A stretch of 64,000 nt of DNA from Jutongia hominis (GCF_014384965.1 NZ_JACRSW010000015.1:1-64000), one strand, 5' to 3'; shown: positions 6,963 to 16,762, counted from the first letter of the stretch. Made by a program: numbers and translations. Notes: generated from the sequence alone by a model not told the origin.

Positions 6963-8660
6963 ATGAGTCAGATAAGTCAGATCAAAAAGATCTATCATGC
7001 AGCCATCTATGTTCGTTTATCGAAGGAAGATGGCGCTGTTGCTTCACATGAAAAAACTGAGAGTAACAGTATCGCAAATCAGAAATCACTGATTAGAGAT
7101 TTTCTCGAAAACAAAAATGATATTGAGGTTGTGCAGGAGTATGTTGATGATGGTTTCAGCGGCTCTAATTTTGAGCGACCGGCATTCCAGATGATGCTTG
7201 AAGATATTAAGAAAGGCAAAATTGATTGCGTTGTCACTAAGGATCTGAGCAGATTCGGAAGAGAATATATAGATTCAGGTATGTATATTGAGCGATTATT
7301 CCCTGCTATGGGAGTAAGATTTATTGCAATCAATGATGGTATTGATTCCGGAGAGGCAAAGTCGCAGTCAGATGAGATTATTATTCCATTCAAAAATCTT
7401 ATTAATGATGCTTACTGTCGTGATATTTCAATTAAGATACGTTCACATCTTGAAATTAAGAGAAAGCAGGGAGATGTAATCACGGCATTTGTGCCATATG
7501 GATACAAAAAGAATGATAAAGATAAGCACAAACTGGAAATTGATGTATATGCAGCAAATGTTGTGAAAGATATTTTCAGAATGAAGTTGCATGGAAAAAG
7601 TCAGGATGCAATTGCATGTGAACTTAATTCATCAGGAATACTTCCACCGGCTGAGTATAAAGCAAGCACAGGAAGCAATTATCAGACATGCTTTAAGACA
7701 AAAGAAAAGTCGGAGTGGACTTCAGTCATGGTAAGGAGAATCCTTACAAATGAGGTTTATATAGGTAATCTCGTACAGGGAAAACAGACAACACCGAATC
7801 ACAAGGTCAAAAAGACCATAATCAAAGAAAAATGCGAATGGATAAGGATTGAAAAGAACCATGAGCCGGTTATCACGGACAGGGATTTTGAAGTAGTACA
7901 GAGATTGCTTGCAATGGATACAAGAACATCACCGGACAGAGAGGAAGTTTATCCGCTGTCAGGGGTAGTTACCTGTGGCGGCTGTGGGATTCCCATGGTA
8001 AGAAAAACTTCAAAAGTGGGTGGTAAAACTTATGCCTATTATCTGTGTGCAACCCATAAGGATTCAAAGCAGTGCAGTTCCCACAGAATTTCCACGGATA
8101 AGTTGGAAGAAGTGGTGCTAGAGCTTTTACAGACACACATTGATAACATGATTGACCTTAAAAGAATTCTTTCTTTTATCGGCAACGTGCCGTTTCAGCA
8201 GCTTGATATGAAAAAGCTTGAGGAAAGGCGTGAAAAGAAACAGGCAGAAGTAGACAGATGTGCAGATCTCAGAGGAATGCTTTATGAGGATATGAAGGAT
8301 GGTATTATTTCAAAGGAAGATTACAAGGAACTTCATGCAGCATATGAGCAGAGAAAAAAGAATGCTGAGATTGCTATTCATCAGATTGAATTGGAAATGG
8401 ATGATGTGTTGAATCGTAAGAGCAAAGGCTTTGTATGGCTTGATTATTTTACGGAACATAAAAACATTGAGAAACTCACGAGGGAAGTGGTTGTATCTCT
8501 TATCCGTGAAATAAAGGTATTTGATAAGAATCACATTGAAGTAGTGTTTGACTTTGATGACTGCTACAAGGAATGTCTTGATGTAATAGAAAGTCAGGGA
8601 CATTTTGTTGAAGTGGACAGTACGGGAAAACTGAATATCAGATTAAAGGAGGCTGTGTAG
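6963..8660 (+). CDS. Large serine recombinase 1
   Basis: A 565-residue site-specific recombinase. The N-terminal catalytic domain has IYVRLSKEDG with the nucleophile at Ser20, and VTKDLSRFGREYIDSG with the conserved arginines. The recombinase domain follows (about 165-300). A zinc ribbon comes next (CGGCGIPM, then YYLCATHKDSKQC), then a coiled coil (about 420-500) as in integrases that control integration against excision. Length fits the large serine family. The ATG used has AGGAGG at 8 nt; a GTG two codons earlier is too close to it. It is the first of three tandem recombinases, 1 nt from the second, so they are probably one transcript ending in the terminator at about 11.95 kb. Confidence 0.97.
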   Translation: MSQISQIKKIYHAAIYVRLSKEDGAVASHEKTESNSIANQKSLIRDFLENKNDIEVVQEYVDDGFSGSNFERPAFQMMLEDIKKGKIDCVVTKDLSRFGREYIDSGMYIERLFPAMGVRFIAINDGIDSGEAKSQSDEIIIPFKNLINDAYCRDISIKIRSHLEIKRKQGDVITAFVPYGYKKNDKDKHKLEIDVYAANVVKDIFRMKLHGKSQDAIACELNSSGILPPAEYKASTGSNYQTCFKTKEKSEWTSVMVRRILTNEVYIGNLVQGKQTTPNHKVKKTIIKEKCEWIRIEKNHEPVITDRDFEVVQRLLAMDTRTSPDREEVYPLSGVVTCGGCGIPMVRKTSKVGGKTYAYYLCATHKDSKQCSSHRISTDKLEEVVLELLQTHIDNMIDLKRILSFIGNVPFQQLDMKKLEERREKKQAEVDRCADLRGMLYEDMKDGIISKEDYKELHAAYEQRKKNAEIAIHQIELEMDDVLNRKSKGFVWLDYFTEHKNIEKLTREVVVSLIREIKVFDKNHIEVVFDFDDCYKECLDVIESQGHFVEVDSTGKLNIRLKEAV

Positions 8661-8661
8661 T

Positions 8662-10383
8662 ATGGCAAGAAAGAGTAGAAAAAATACGCCGATTGCAGTT
8701 GCAGAGCCAACTGACAATCTGACAACAAAAGCAGTTTTAAGCCTGGATAAGGAGGCAAAACCATATCAGGTTGGAATCTATGCGAGACTTTCATTCGAAT
8801 CAGAGGCGAATAAGGAAAGAGATACTGTAGATACACAGATTGCATATATCAGAGAGTTTATTAATGGGCAGGATGATATGGTAGAAGTTTGTGTGTATGC
8901 TGATATATCTGTTACAGGAACAACTTTTGAAAGACCGGAATTTGACCGTATGATTCATGATATCCGGGCAGGCAAAATCAATACTGTTATTACTCGTGAT
9001 CTTAGCAGACTTGGCAGAAATTATGTGGAAGCAGGCAACTACATTGAGAGGGTATTTCCTTTTCTTGATGTGAGATATATTGCTATCACAGATGATTTTG
9101 ATACTGCAAGACCGGGAACTGATTTATCCGTACCGTTTAAGAATATTGTGAACGAATATTATTCCAAAGACCTTTCAAAGAAAGTAGAGACCGGAAAGCA
9201 TAGTATTTGGGCACAGGGCGGCTTCAGCGAGGGAACGCCACCATATGGATATTACAGGGCTACAGATGGTTCAAGAAAGCTTTTGATTGATGAAGAGGTA
9301 TCTGACAATGTAGTTAGAATTTTTAATATGTTTTTGGATGGGAAGGGATATGCTGGTATTGCAAAGACTTTGCAATACGAAGGAATTCTTTCACCTCCGA
9401 AATACAGATTCTATAAGTCAGGAAAGATTGAACTTGCTGAAAAAGCAAGAGAATGGCACTATTCGCATGTAAAAGAGATACTCCAAGGGGAATATTACAT
9501 TGGAAATATTGTTCATGGAAAGCAAAGGAAGGCTCTTGATACCGGGAGAAAGAATGTTAAAACAGATGCATCAACATGGCAGCGAATAGAAAATGTTCAT
9601 GAACCAATAATTGATAAGGACACTTTCTACAAAACAAGGGAGAGAATGGAGCATATCAAAAAGAAGCATTTAGAAGCATCAAAACCTAAAGCTGATGTTC
9701 CAAATAAGCCGGATAATATTCTGGTATATAAAACAAAATGCGCCTGTTGTGGAGGCAGTGTATTGATTGGCAGGCATCACACTTATTCAGAAAAGTTCTA
9801 TTATAAGTGTAAGAACCGTAGAAAATTAGCTAGGCTATGTGAAAATAAGTACTCTTATGATTATTCTGAGGTTATGGATAGTGTTTTTTCTGTTATCCGT
9901 CAGCATATGAGTTTGTGTGTTGAGAAAACAAAGTTTGTTCAGAAGATGAACAGCAGAAAAGAGAATGTTCTTCAATATGATATTTATACCAAGCAGATAG
10001 CAAAACTTCAAAATGATGTAAGAAGAATTACCGCTAACAAAAGTGGTTTGTATGAAGATTATAGGGAACAGTTAATCACTGCGGAAGAACTGTGCCAGTA
10101 TCAGAGAGAATATGAAAGCAGAGTAAATGAGATTGAAGCGCAGATTACTGAATTGCTTCATCGAAGAAGTCTGTATGAAAAAGAATTTCATATTGATGAA
10201 GGATGGGAAGAAACTGTCAATAAATATATGGCTAAAAGAAAACTTACAAAGGAGCTTGTGGATGCTTTTGTATCGGAAATTGTTTTTTATGATGGCAATA
10301 TAGAAGTTAAGCTCTTGTATGATGATTTCCTAAAGGAGTTGCTTAAAGTGGCAGAAGAAAGAGAGGTGAGCAGCAATGGATAA
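8662..10383 (+). CDS. Large serine recombinase 2
   Basis: A 573-residue recombinase with an unusually long basic leader before the catalytic motif (GIYARLSFESE, nucleophile Ser44). VITRDLSRLGRNYVEAGNY gives the arginine motif. The recombinase domain and zinc ribbon (CACCGGSVL, then YYKCKNRRKLARLC) and a Glu/Lys coiled coil follow. The gene starts 1 nt after recombinase 1 with AAAGGAGG inside that gene's tail, and its own end overlaps recombinase 3 by 8 nt. It differs clearly in sequence from its two neighbours, so the trio is not a recent tandem duplication. Confidence 0.97.
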   Translation: MARKSRKNTPIAVAEPTDNLTTKAVLSLDKEAKPYQVGIYARLSFESEANKERDTVDTQIAYIREFINGQDDMVEVCVYADISVTGTTFERPEFDRMIHDIRAGKINTVITRDLSRLGRNYVEAGNYIERVFPFLDVRYIAITDDFDTARPGTDLSVPFKNIVNEYYSKDLSKKVETGKHSIWAQGGFSEGTPPYGYYRATDGSRKLLIDEEVSDNVVRIFNMFLDGKGYAGIAKTLQYEGILSPPKYRFYKSGKIELAEKAREWHYSHVKEILQGEYYIGNIVHGKQRKALDTGRKNVKTDASTWQRIENVHEPIIDKDTFYKTRERMEHIKKKHLEASKPKADVPNKPDNILVYKTKCACCGGSVLIGRHHTYSEKFYYKCKNRRKLARLCENKYSYDYSEVMDSVFSVIRQHMSLCVEKTKFVQKMNSRKENVLQYDIYTKQIAKLQNDVRRITANKSGLYEDYREQLITAEELCQYQREYESRVNEIEAQITELLHRRSLYEKEFHIDEGWEETVNKYMAKRKLTKELVDAFVSEIVFYDGNIEVKLLYDDFLKELLKVAEEREVSSNG

Positions 10384-11899
10384 GACGATAGCTCTCTATA
10401 TGAGATTATCAGATGAAGATGACAACTTGGCTGCTCATGAGGAAAGTAACAGTATTTCCCATCAGCGAAAGTTAATGCTTGATCATATCCAGAAACTGCC
10501 TGAACTAAAGGACTGCAACATAATGGAATTTTCAGATGATGGATATTCCGGAGCAGACTTTAGCAGACCTAATTTTGTAAAAATGATGGATCTGGTAAAG
10601 GCTGGTAAGATTCAGGTTATTGTGACGAAGGACTACAGCAGACTCGGACGAGATTATCTTGAAGTTGGTAACTATATGGAATGTATATTTCCGGTTCTTC
10701 AGGTAAGATATATCAGCGTGAATGATAATTACGATTCTGCTAACAGCTTTGGTTCAACCGGAGGTATGAGTGTTGCACTGAAAAATCTTGTGAATGCATT
10801 GTATTGTAAGGATGCATCAAAAAAGGTAAGAGCCGCTAAGGCAGTGTTGGCTAAGCAGGGAAAGTACATTGCTGCATTTGCTCCTTTTGGATACCAGAAA
10901 AGTGAAGATGATAAGCATATGTTAGTGCCTGACCCAGTAACAGCACCTGTTGTCCAGCTGATATTTGAACTGGCTATTAAAGGCATGAAATACACCGAGA
11001 TTGCAAATTATCTGAATAATAATGGATATGATAGCATATTTGAGTATTACCAAAAGATTGGAGTTAAGAGATGTTATGAAAGGGATATTGGTGAGCACAT
11101 GTGGAGTGCCAGTACAGTAATGGAGATTTTATATAATGAAGTCTATATTGGTTCTGTAATCAATAACAAGACGGCTGATAATATTGATACCGGTCATCAG
11201 GTTGTGCAGAGAGATAAAGAGGACTGGATAATTGTTGAAAACTGTCATGAACCATTAGTTTCTGTGGAAGACTTCAAGCTTGCTCACAAGATGATAGCAA
11301 GACGAGAAGTGACGAAGAGAAAACCAAATGGAAAGTGGCGTAAATCGTATATTCGCTGTGGAATATGTGGTAAGGGACTTTATAAATACGGAAATAAATC
11401 CTCATACAGATGCCACAACGGTCATGTGTCACGTATTAGAGGTGAAGAACTTGAGGCGACACTTCTAGACATTGCTAGAAATATGGCATTGGCTCAGTTG
11501 CAGGAATTTGAGTTGAAAACTGATGGCGGTAATTGTCCAGATAATCTTGAAAGGGAAATCGAATCACTTAAAAAGTCAAAGGCACACTATGCAAAGCTAA
11601 AGTTTGAGATATACGATGATTATACAAAAACAAATATCACTCGTGATCAGATGGCAAAAAAGACTGCAGAAGTTAAGCAGAAAATCGCAGAGATAGAAAG
11701 TCTGATTACAGAGAAGCAGGAAACACTTGATATGCAAAAGGATCTCTTTCTTGATGCAAAGCAGGAACAGCTAACAAAGCTTAGTAAGTTGGATGAGTTT
11801 GATGAAGAAGTAATCAGATATCTCATTGATTATGTGTTGGTGTATGATAATGAGCATATTGAAATCAGATGGAACTTTGATGACTTTCAGGCTGGATGA
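10376..11899 (+). CDS. Large serine recombinase 3
   Basis: A 507-residue recombinase. The catalytic Ser12 lies in LYMRLSDEDD near the very start; VTKDYSRLGRDYLEVGNYM is the arginine motif. The zinc ribbon (CGICGKGLY, then YRCHNGHVSR) is shorter than in its neighbours, and a coiled coil follows (about 395-450). It overlaps recombinase 2 by 8 nt with GAGGTGAG just ahead as ribosome site. Each of the three has an intact active site, so any may cut. Which one acts on the island ends, or whether they act together, cannot be told from sequence. Confidence 0.97.
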   Translation: MDKTIALYMRLSDEDDNLAAHEESNSISHQRKLMLDHIQKLPELKDCNIMEFSDDGYSGADFSRPNFVKMMDLVKAGKIQVIVTKDYSRLGRDYLEVGNYMECIFPVLQVRYISVNDNYDSANSFGSTGGMSVALKNLVNALYCKDASKKVRAAKAVLAKQGKYIAAFAPFGYQKSEDDKHMLVPDPVTAPVVQLIFELAIKGMKYTEIANYLNNNGYDSIFEYYQKIGVKRCYERDIGEHMWSASTVMEILYNEVYIGSVINNKTADNIDTGHQVVQRDKEDWIIVENCHEPLVSVEDFKLAHKMIARREVTKRKPNGKWRKSYIRCGICGKGLYKYGNKSSYRCHNGHVSRIRGEELEATLLDIARNMALAQLQEFELKTDGGNCPDNLEREIESLKKSKAHYAKLKFEIYDDYTKTNITRDQMAKKTAEVKQKIAEIESLITEKQETLDMQKDLFLDAKQEQLTKLSKLDEFDEEVIRYLIDYVLVYDNEHIEIRWNFDDFQAG

Positions 11900-11948
11900 T
11901 GGTATAATCAGTAGTAATAGCGAGAAAACAAAATTATAAAGAAGTAAC

Positions 11949-12001
11949 ATGGGGAATCTTGCTAAAGGTTCCCCATTGATAAAAAAAATTAATTTTTTTT
12001 T
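11949..12001 (+). terminator. Terminator of the recombinase operon
   Basis: ATGGGGAA and TTCCCCAT pair around a 12-nt loop, followed by an A8/T9 run that can form a second hairpin with a T tail. It lies about 50 nt after recombinase 3 and about 20 nt before the island/host junction. Confidence 0.8.
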
Positions 12002-12019
12002 GTTTCTTACTTGACACGA

Positions 12020-12027
12020 GCAGAAGC
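12020..12027. other. Probable right attachment junction of the island
   Basis: Host coding sequence begins abruptly here. The helicase frame reads GAA GCT CAT CAC (EAHH), but the preceding codon is GCA where every DEAH helicase has an Asp codon, and upstream bases are non-coding. A GA dinucleotide at the switch point would suit a serine-integrase crossover core, since GA is the core reported for TnpX-type recombinases. The matching left junction, with the helicase 5' half ending in a DE-coding core, is not in the window. Confidence 0.65.
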
Positions 12028-13957
12028 TCATCACAGTTCTGCCAATACCTATCAAAAAGTAATGCAATATTTTAGACCACGTTTGTTTTTAGGTATGACG
12101 GCAACACCGGATAAGCGAACGGACAATGATGCAAACGATAATATATATGAAATATTTCATCACCAGATTGCTTATGAAATTCGTCTGCAACAGGCGATGG
12201 AAGAGGATCTGTTATGTCCGTTTCATTATTTTGGAATTACAGATTTATCGGTTGTGCAGGATACGAAAGCAAAGAATATTTTGGAAGAAGAGTTTAATAA
12301 ACTTATATGTGATGAGCGTGTGAAACACATTATTGAGCAGTCAGAGTATTACGGATATAGTGGCGATCGCGTAAAAGGATTGATTTTTTGCAGTCGTAAA
12401 CAGGAATGCAAAGAATTATCGAAGAAATTTAATGATCTGGGTTATCGCACAGTAGCACTTAGTGGTGAGGATTCAGAAGAAGTAAGACAAAATGCATTTG
12501 AGCGATTAGCAATGGAGGAAGGTGAACAGACGGATAAAACAAAACCGTTAGATTATATTTTCTCTGTTGATATATTAAACGAGGGTGTAGATATTGTTGA
12601 AGTAAATCAGGTTATTATGTTGCGACCAACACAATCGCCTATTGTTTTTATTCAACAGTTAGGAAGAGGATTACGTAAAGCAAATGGCAAAGAATATGTT
12701 GTAATCCTTGATTTTATTGGTAATTATAATAATAATTTTATGATTCCGGTAGCATTGTCAGGAGATCGTTCTTATAATGCCGATACGATTCGTAAATATG
12801 TGATCAGTGGAAATAGAACCATTCCAGGGGCTTCGACAATTCATTTTGATGAAGTAGCAAAGAATAAAATATTTCATTCGATTGATCGCATTAGAGGGAT
12901 AAAGTCAATTATTCGTGAAAGTTATATTTCGCTTAAAAACAGACTTGGGAGAACTCCACGTCTATATGATTTTTATAGTAACAATGAGGTAGATCCATTG
13001 GTTATTATCAGGGAATATAAAACATATTATGGATTTTTAGAAAGTATGGAGAAAGCGAATTATTGTTGCACATTGACAGAACAAGAGAAGTTGATCCTTG
13101 AATATTTATCGAAAACAATATTAAGCGGAGTGCGTCCTGAAGAACTCGAAATCCTTCAACTGTTATTACATCAAAATGCAATTTCTATAGAAACTTTTCA
13201 AAAAATATATCAGGAAAAGTATCGTAAAAATATTATGGAGGATCAGGTTAATTGTGCACTAGGAGTATTACAGGGAAAGTTTGTAAGTAATGAGAAGGAG
13301 TATCAAAAATATGAAACTATAGATATGATATCGTGTGATCAAACAAGCCGGATTACCAGAGTGTCTAAGTATGGGGAACTACTTAGAAATGTTGAATTTA
13401 GAAGTCAGGTGGAAGATATTATCAAAGTAGGGTTGGCACGTTATCATGATAAATTTATGAATACAAATGAAGTTGTTTCACCATTTGTATTGTATGAAAA
13501 ATATTCGAGAAGAGATGTAAGTTTGTTGATGAATTGTGGAAAAGATTTGTCATCCGTTATGTTTGGAATGAAGCGTATTCAAGAAGACGTTTTTATCTTT
13601 GTTACATATCATAAAGAGAAGGCAGAAGATGAACGCAATTATGTAGACGGTAAACCGGATTATGCGGACGTATTTGAAGATAATATGATTTTTAAATGGG
13701 ATTCCAAAATCGGAATGGGTATGGAAAGTACTTATATGAAAGATGTCATAACAGCACCAAGAAAACATTTATTTGTAAAGAAAAGTGATGCAGAATCAAA
13801 CTTTTATTATATGGGAACATTTGATATTATAGATGTAAAAGAAGCTCGTAAGGAAGATAACAAAGGAAAATTAAAACCAATCAGTAAGGTGGTTGCCAAG
13901 ATGCATCATCCGGTAAGGGATGATTTACTATGTTATATGCAAAGTAATATCGAATAG
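12023..13957 (+). pseudogene. DEAD/DEAH-box helicase with DUF3427 domain, 5' half missing
   Basis: The frame begins inside helicase motif II (EAHHSSANTYQK), followed by motif III (FLGMTATPDKRTDN), the second RecA-like domain (FSVDILNEGVDIVEV, then QLGRGLRKANGK as motif VI) and a C-terminal DUF3427-type region (SRRDVSLLMNC through the end). Family members are near 1000 residues, usually with an N-terminal phospholipase-D-like nuclease part. Here about 350-400 N-terminal residues, including Walker A, are absent. The only available start is a TTG without a ribosome site, made by island DNA. The remaining frame is otherwise intact over about 640 codons, so the disruption is probably recent. Its downstream neighbours are a NUDIX hydrolase and a TPR-nuclease. 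Confidence 0.9.
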
Positions 13958-14116
13958 AATCATACAGAGGACAAAAGGCGGGTAGCAAGGAAGCGATTTT
14001 GGCTATTCGTTAAGACCGAAATATTTTCGTTTCCCATATATAAATGCATCAGATAATAGAGCATTATTATAAGATAAAAGAAATGAATTGAGAATACACT
14101 ACAAGGAGTATACGAA

Positions 14117-14527
14117 ATGAAAACAATAAAGGTAGTTGCTGCAGTGATCCAAAGACAAAAGAATGATAAAAAAGAAATATTTGTAACCCAGAGAGGATAT
14201 GGAGAATTTGCAGGCGGCTGGGAATTTCCGGGTGGAAAGATAGAGGAAGGTGAGACACCACAAGAAGCATTGATCAGAGAAATCAAAGAAGAATTGGATG
14301 CAGATATTCTGGTTGGAGATCTGATTGATGTGGTAGAATATGATTATCCAAATTTTCATTTATCAATGAATTGTTATTGGTGTGAATTGAAATCAGAGCA
14401 TGTAGAGCTAAAAGAGCATGAGGATGCTAAATGGCTTGTAAAGGAAGAACTTACTACCGTTGATTGGCTACCGGCAGATATTACGTTGGTAAAGAAGATA
14501 GTACAAAGTAGAAAGGCATTCCCATGA
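14117..14527 (+). CDS. NUDIX (deoxy)nucleoside triphosphate pyrophosphohydrolase
   Basis: A 136-residue MutT-like enzyme expected to hydrolyse (damaged or non-standard) nucleoside triphosphates to monophosphate and pyrophosphate. The Nudix box GGKIEEGETPQEALIREIK, then EELDAD, is complete except that the final Gly is Asp, a variant I know from the CTP/8-oxo-dGTP pyrophosphohydrolase branch. The substrate-loop GWEFPGG is typical of MutT. An AAGGAG ribosome site lies 8-9 nt before the ATG. The stop codon overlaps the start of the next gene (ATGA), so the two are translated together. The interrupted helicase lies 160 nt upstream. Confidence 0.93.
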   Translation: MKTIKVVAAVIQRQKNDKKEIFVTQRGYGEFAGGWEFPGGKIEEGETPQEALIREIKEELDADILVGDLIDVVEYDYPNFHLSMNCYWCELKSEHVELKEHEDAKWLVKEELTTVDWLPADITLVKKIVQSRKAFP

Positions 14528-16401
14528 CAAACTCCACCCCTTCAAACCAACCCCTCCCCACCCCTTTCATCGAAGCCCTCTACTCCCAAGAATTCCCTGA
14601 CACCATGTCCTTTGACGCTATTTCCGCAAAGCTGGATTCCATGGGATCACATCCTGCGATCGCGCAGCTAAGACAAAAATTTTGCTATCAAGTGGCATTT
14701 GTGCTGACAGATGGCTTTACGCAGTATGAGCAGATATCTTTGGAAATGGAAGAGGGCTCTTTGCCGAAATCGTTTTATGAAAATATCAAAAAGCTGGATG
14801 CAGTATCAACCGACAGCTTTTTTTTCGAGGCATTTTGGTCTTACTTGCAAAAAGAGTACAATAAGTGCAAAGACAATATTCATAAGCTTTGTCATGTGCA
14901 ATGGAAGCAGGATATTTTAAAGGAAGATCAGGTGCTTGATTATCTTTTGGTTCCATTTCAAAATGCATCGGATGAAATCTGGAATTTTATCATGGATGAA
15001 GTAAATAGTATGCAATGTGAAGAAGGAATACCGGAGTTTTGCAAGGCGCTTTCTTTGTATTACCGCAGTCGTGACAATGATGTGATAATAGAGGGATTGC
15101 TTGCATTTATGCGGAAGTTTCCGAACTATCGTGCTCCAAATGAATTGCTTGGATATACATACTATAATATGGCAATGTGGAACAATGCAATTGCTTGTTT
15201 TGAAAGAGTGCAGCAGGAATATTATTTCTTTCACGAAGACATTTACTGGATGCTAGCCTGGTCGAATGGCAAGATTAAAAATTATGCAGACGAAGAGAAA
15301 TATTATCGGATGAGCTATCAGCTTGCTCCTGATATTCCATTTACTTTGAATAATCTGGGATATTCTTTGTATAAACAGAAAAAGTATTTAGAAGCGAAAG
15401 AGCTGTTCGGACAGTGCCTGTATGCGAATAAAGATCTGCCATATGCTGCGAATAATTATGTGCGTGTTTTGATTGCACTTGGTAGAAATGCAGATGCAAA
15501 GAAATTCGTAAATTCTAAAAAATTTAAGATTGCAAAAGCGATTCAGGAGAGAGTAAAGAGACTGGATGATCACAATGTCCGGCTAAATAAAAAAGATCTG
15601 TCGGTCAAGTCCGATACAATTATAGAATCTGATTCCGATACTGCCGATCTTTTTGGAATAACTTCATCAGAGGATGAAATAAAACGTTGTCAGCAGCTTT
15701 CGAATGAAATGCAGCTAGAGGATAAAACAAAATACCAGCGTTTTTCTAATGAAAGATCACCATTAGAAGGTGAAATAAACCATCAACAGCATCCGAATGA
15801 AAGACAGTTAGAGAGCAAAACAAATCATCACCAGCCTTTGAATGAAAGACAATTAGAAGCGACAGCAAAACACCGGCAGCCTTCGAAAGAAGTGCAGTTA
15901 GAGGATGAAGTAAAACATCAGCGTTTTTCTAATGAAAGGTCATTAGAAGGTGAAATAAAACATTCCCAGCCTTTAAATGAAAGACAGTTAGAAGCTACAG
16001 CAAAACACCGGCAGTTTTCAAAAGAAAAACTGTTAGAAGAAGAGCTGACAGCTAGAATAGAAAGCGGGATGCAGGTATTTGGGAAACATCTTAAAGTCTA
16101 TAAACGCAAAGGGGAATATGGACGACAATATAATATTCCTGTAGGAAGACTTGATTTATTATGCGAGGATGCAAATGGAAATTTATATGTTGTCGAATTA
16201 AAGAAGGATAGTGGATATGACGATGTGTATGAGCAGATTACACAGTATCTTGCATGGTTTGAACAAAGTGAAAAGTTCAAAGGAAAGAAAGTATATGGAA
16301 TTATTTGTTTGAATCATCCGACACAGGAACTTCTTTCAAAAGTACATGCCGATAAAAGAATCAGAATATTTGAATATCAAATCTCGTATACAGAGTTATA
16401 A
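14524..16401 (+). CDS. TPR protein with C-terminal NucS/DUF91-like nuclease domain
   Basis: A 625-residue three-part protein. Residues about 190-340 are TPR-like helices (PNELLGYTYYNMAMWNNAI, then LNNLGYSLYKQKKYLEAKE). Residues 393-498 are seven tandem 15-residue units of the type NERQLEATAKHRQ. The C-terminus holds a PD-(D/E)xK core: Asp544 in GRLDLL, Glu558 and Lys560 in VVELKK, followed by QITQYLAWFE, as in NucS/EndoMS-like nucleases. It is translationally coupled to the NUDIX gene by an ATGA overlap. The first 25 codons are strikingly C-rich compared with the rest. A role in nucleic-acid repair or defence with its neighbours is inference. Confidence 0.82.
   Translation: MTNSTPSNQPLPTPFIEALYSQEFPDTMSFDAISAKLDSMGSHPAIAQLRQKFCYQVAFVLTDGFTQYEQISLEMEEGSLPKSFYENIKKLDAVSTDSFFFEAFWSYLQKEYNKCKDNIHKLCHVQWKQDILKEDQVLDYLLVPFQNASDEIWNFIMDEVNSMQCEEGIPEFCKALSLYYRSRDNDVIIEGLLAFMRKFPNYRAPNELLGYTYYNMAMWNNAIACFERVQQEYYFFHEDIYWMLAWSNGKIKNYADEEKYYRMSYQLAPDIPFTLNNLGYSLYKQKKYLEAKELFGQCLYANKDLPYAANNYVRVLIALGRNADAKKFVNSKKFKIAKAIQERVKRLDDHNVRLNKKDLSVKSDTIIESDSDTADLFGITSSEDEIKRCQQLSNEMQLEDKTKYQRFSNERSPLEGEINHQQHPNERQLESKTNHHQPLNERQLEATAKHRQPSKEVQLEDEVKHQRFSNERSLEGEIKHSQPLNERQLEATAKHRQFSKEKLLEEELTARIESGMQVFGKHLKVYKRKGEYGRQYNIPVGRLDLLCEDANGNLYVVELKKDSGYDDVYEQITQYLAWFEQSEKFKGKKVYGIICLNHPTQELLSKVHADKRIRIFEYQISYTEL
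15700..16017 (+). repeat. Seven in-frame 45-bp repeats in the TPR-nuclease linker
   Basis: Units read roughly S/L-NERQLE-x-x-x-KH-x-Q-P/F. Six are 15 codons and one is 16. Two units (LNERQLEATAKHRQ) are the same at protein level and sit three units apart, a sign of segmental duplication. The linker is polar and probably disordered or helical, joining the TPR and nuclease parts. Confidence 0.85.
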
Positions 16402-16447
16402 TCTGATTCTTGTAACCGGTTCAGAAAAACAAGCTTCCCCGATTTAT

Positions 16448-16505
16448 AAGAAACCTGAATATTTCACAGACAAAACATGAAGTATTCAGGTTTCTTAAAT
16501 TTTTG
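16448..16505 (+). terminator. Rho-independent terminator
   Basis: A perfect 14-bp stem of AAGAAACCTGAATA with TATTCAGGTTTCTT, a 21-nt loop and a following T-rich tail. It ends the NUDIX/TPR-nuclease transcript. Confidence 0.9.
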
Positions 16506-16608
16506 GGATTTTTGCATTATAAAGCGTTACATTTGACACATTTTAGTGTATGGTAGATGAATACGATTATTATGTTTTATAGTGTATAGCAAAAGAGACA
16601 AAGAAAAG

Positions 16609-16639
16609 TTGACAGTATATTATTCAAAACTGATATAAA
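16609..16639 (+). promoter_or_regulatory. Candidate promoter of the M64 protease gene
   Basis: TTGACA and TATAAA with a 19-nt spacer and a TGA immediately before the -10 (extended form). This leaves a leader of about 125 nt. Confidence 0.5.
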
Positions 16640-16706
16640 AGTATCAAACAAATATCCCCTACACTCCGGTAATTCATCCCGGCTGATAAAAATGATGGAA
16701 GGAAAA

Positions 16707-16762
16707 GGTATCTTTATAAGAAACTGTTAGATAAATGGGGGAATAGTCTGTTATAAGATACC
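16707..16762 (+). promoter_or_regulatory. Leader hairpin abutting the M64 protease start
   Basis: GGTATCTTTATAA pairs with TTATAAGATACC (12 pairs, one bulge), enclosing about 31 nt. The 3' arm ends 10 nt before the start codon, over the ribosome-binding region (GGGTAGA), so pairing could limit translation. No known riboswitch core is recognised. The rest of the 370-nt spacer holds only the terminator and promoter listed. Confidence 0.55.
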
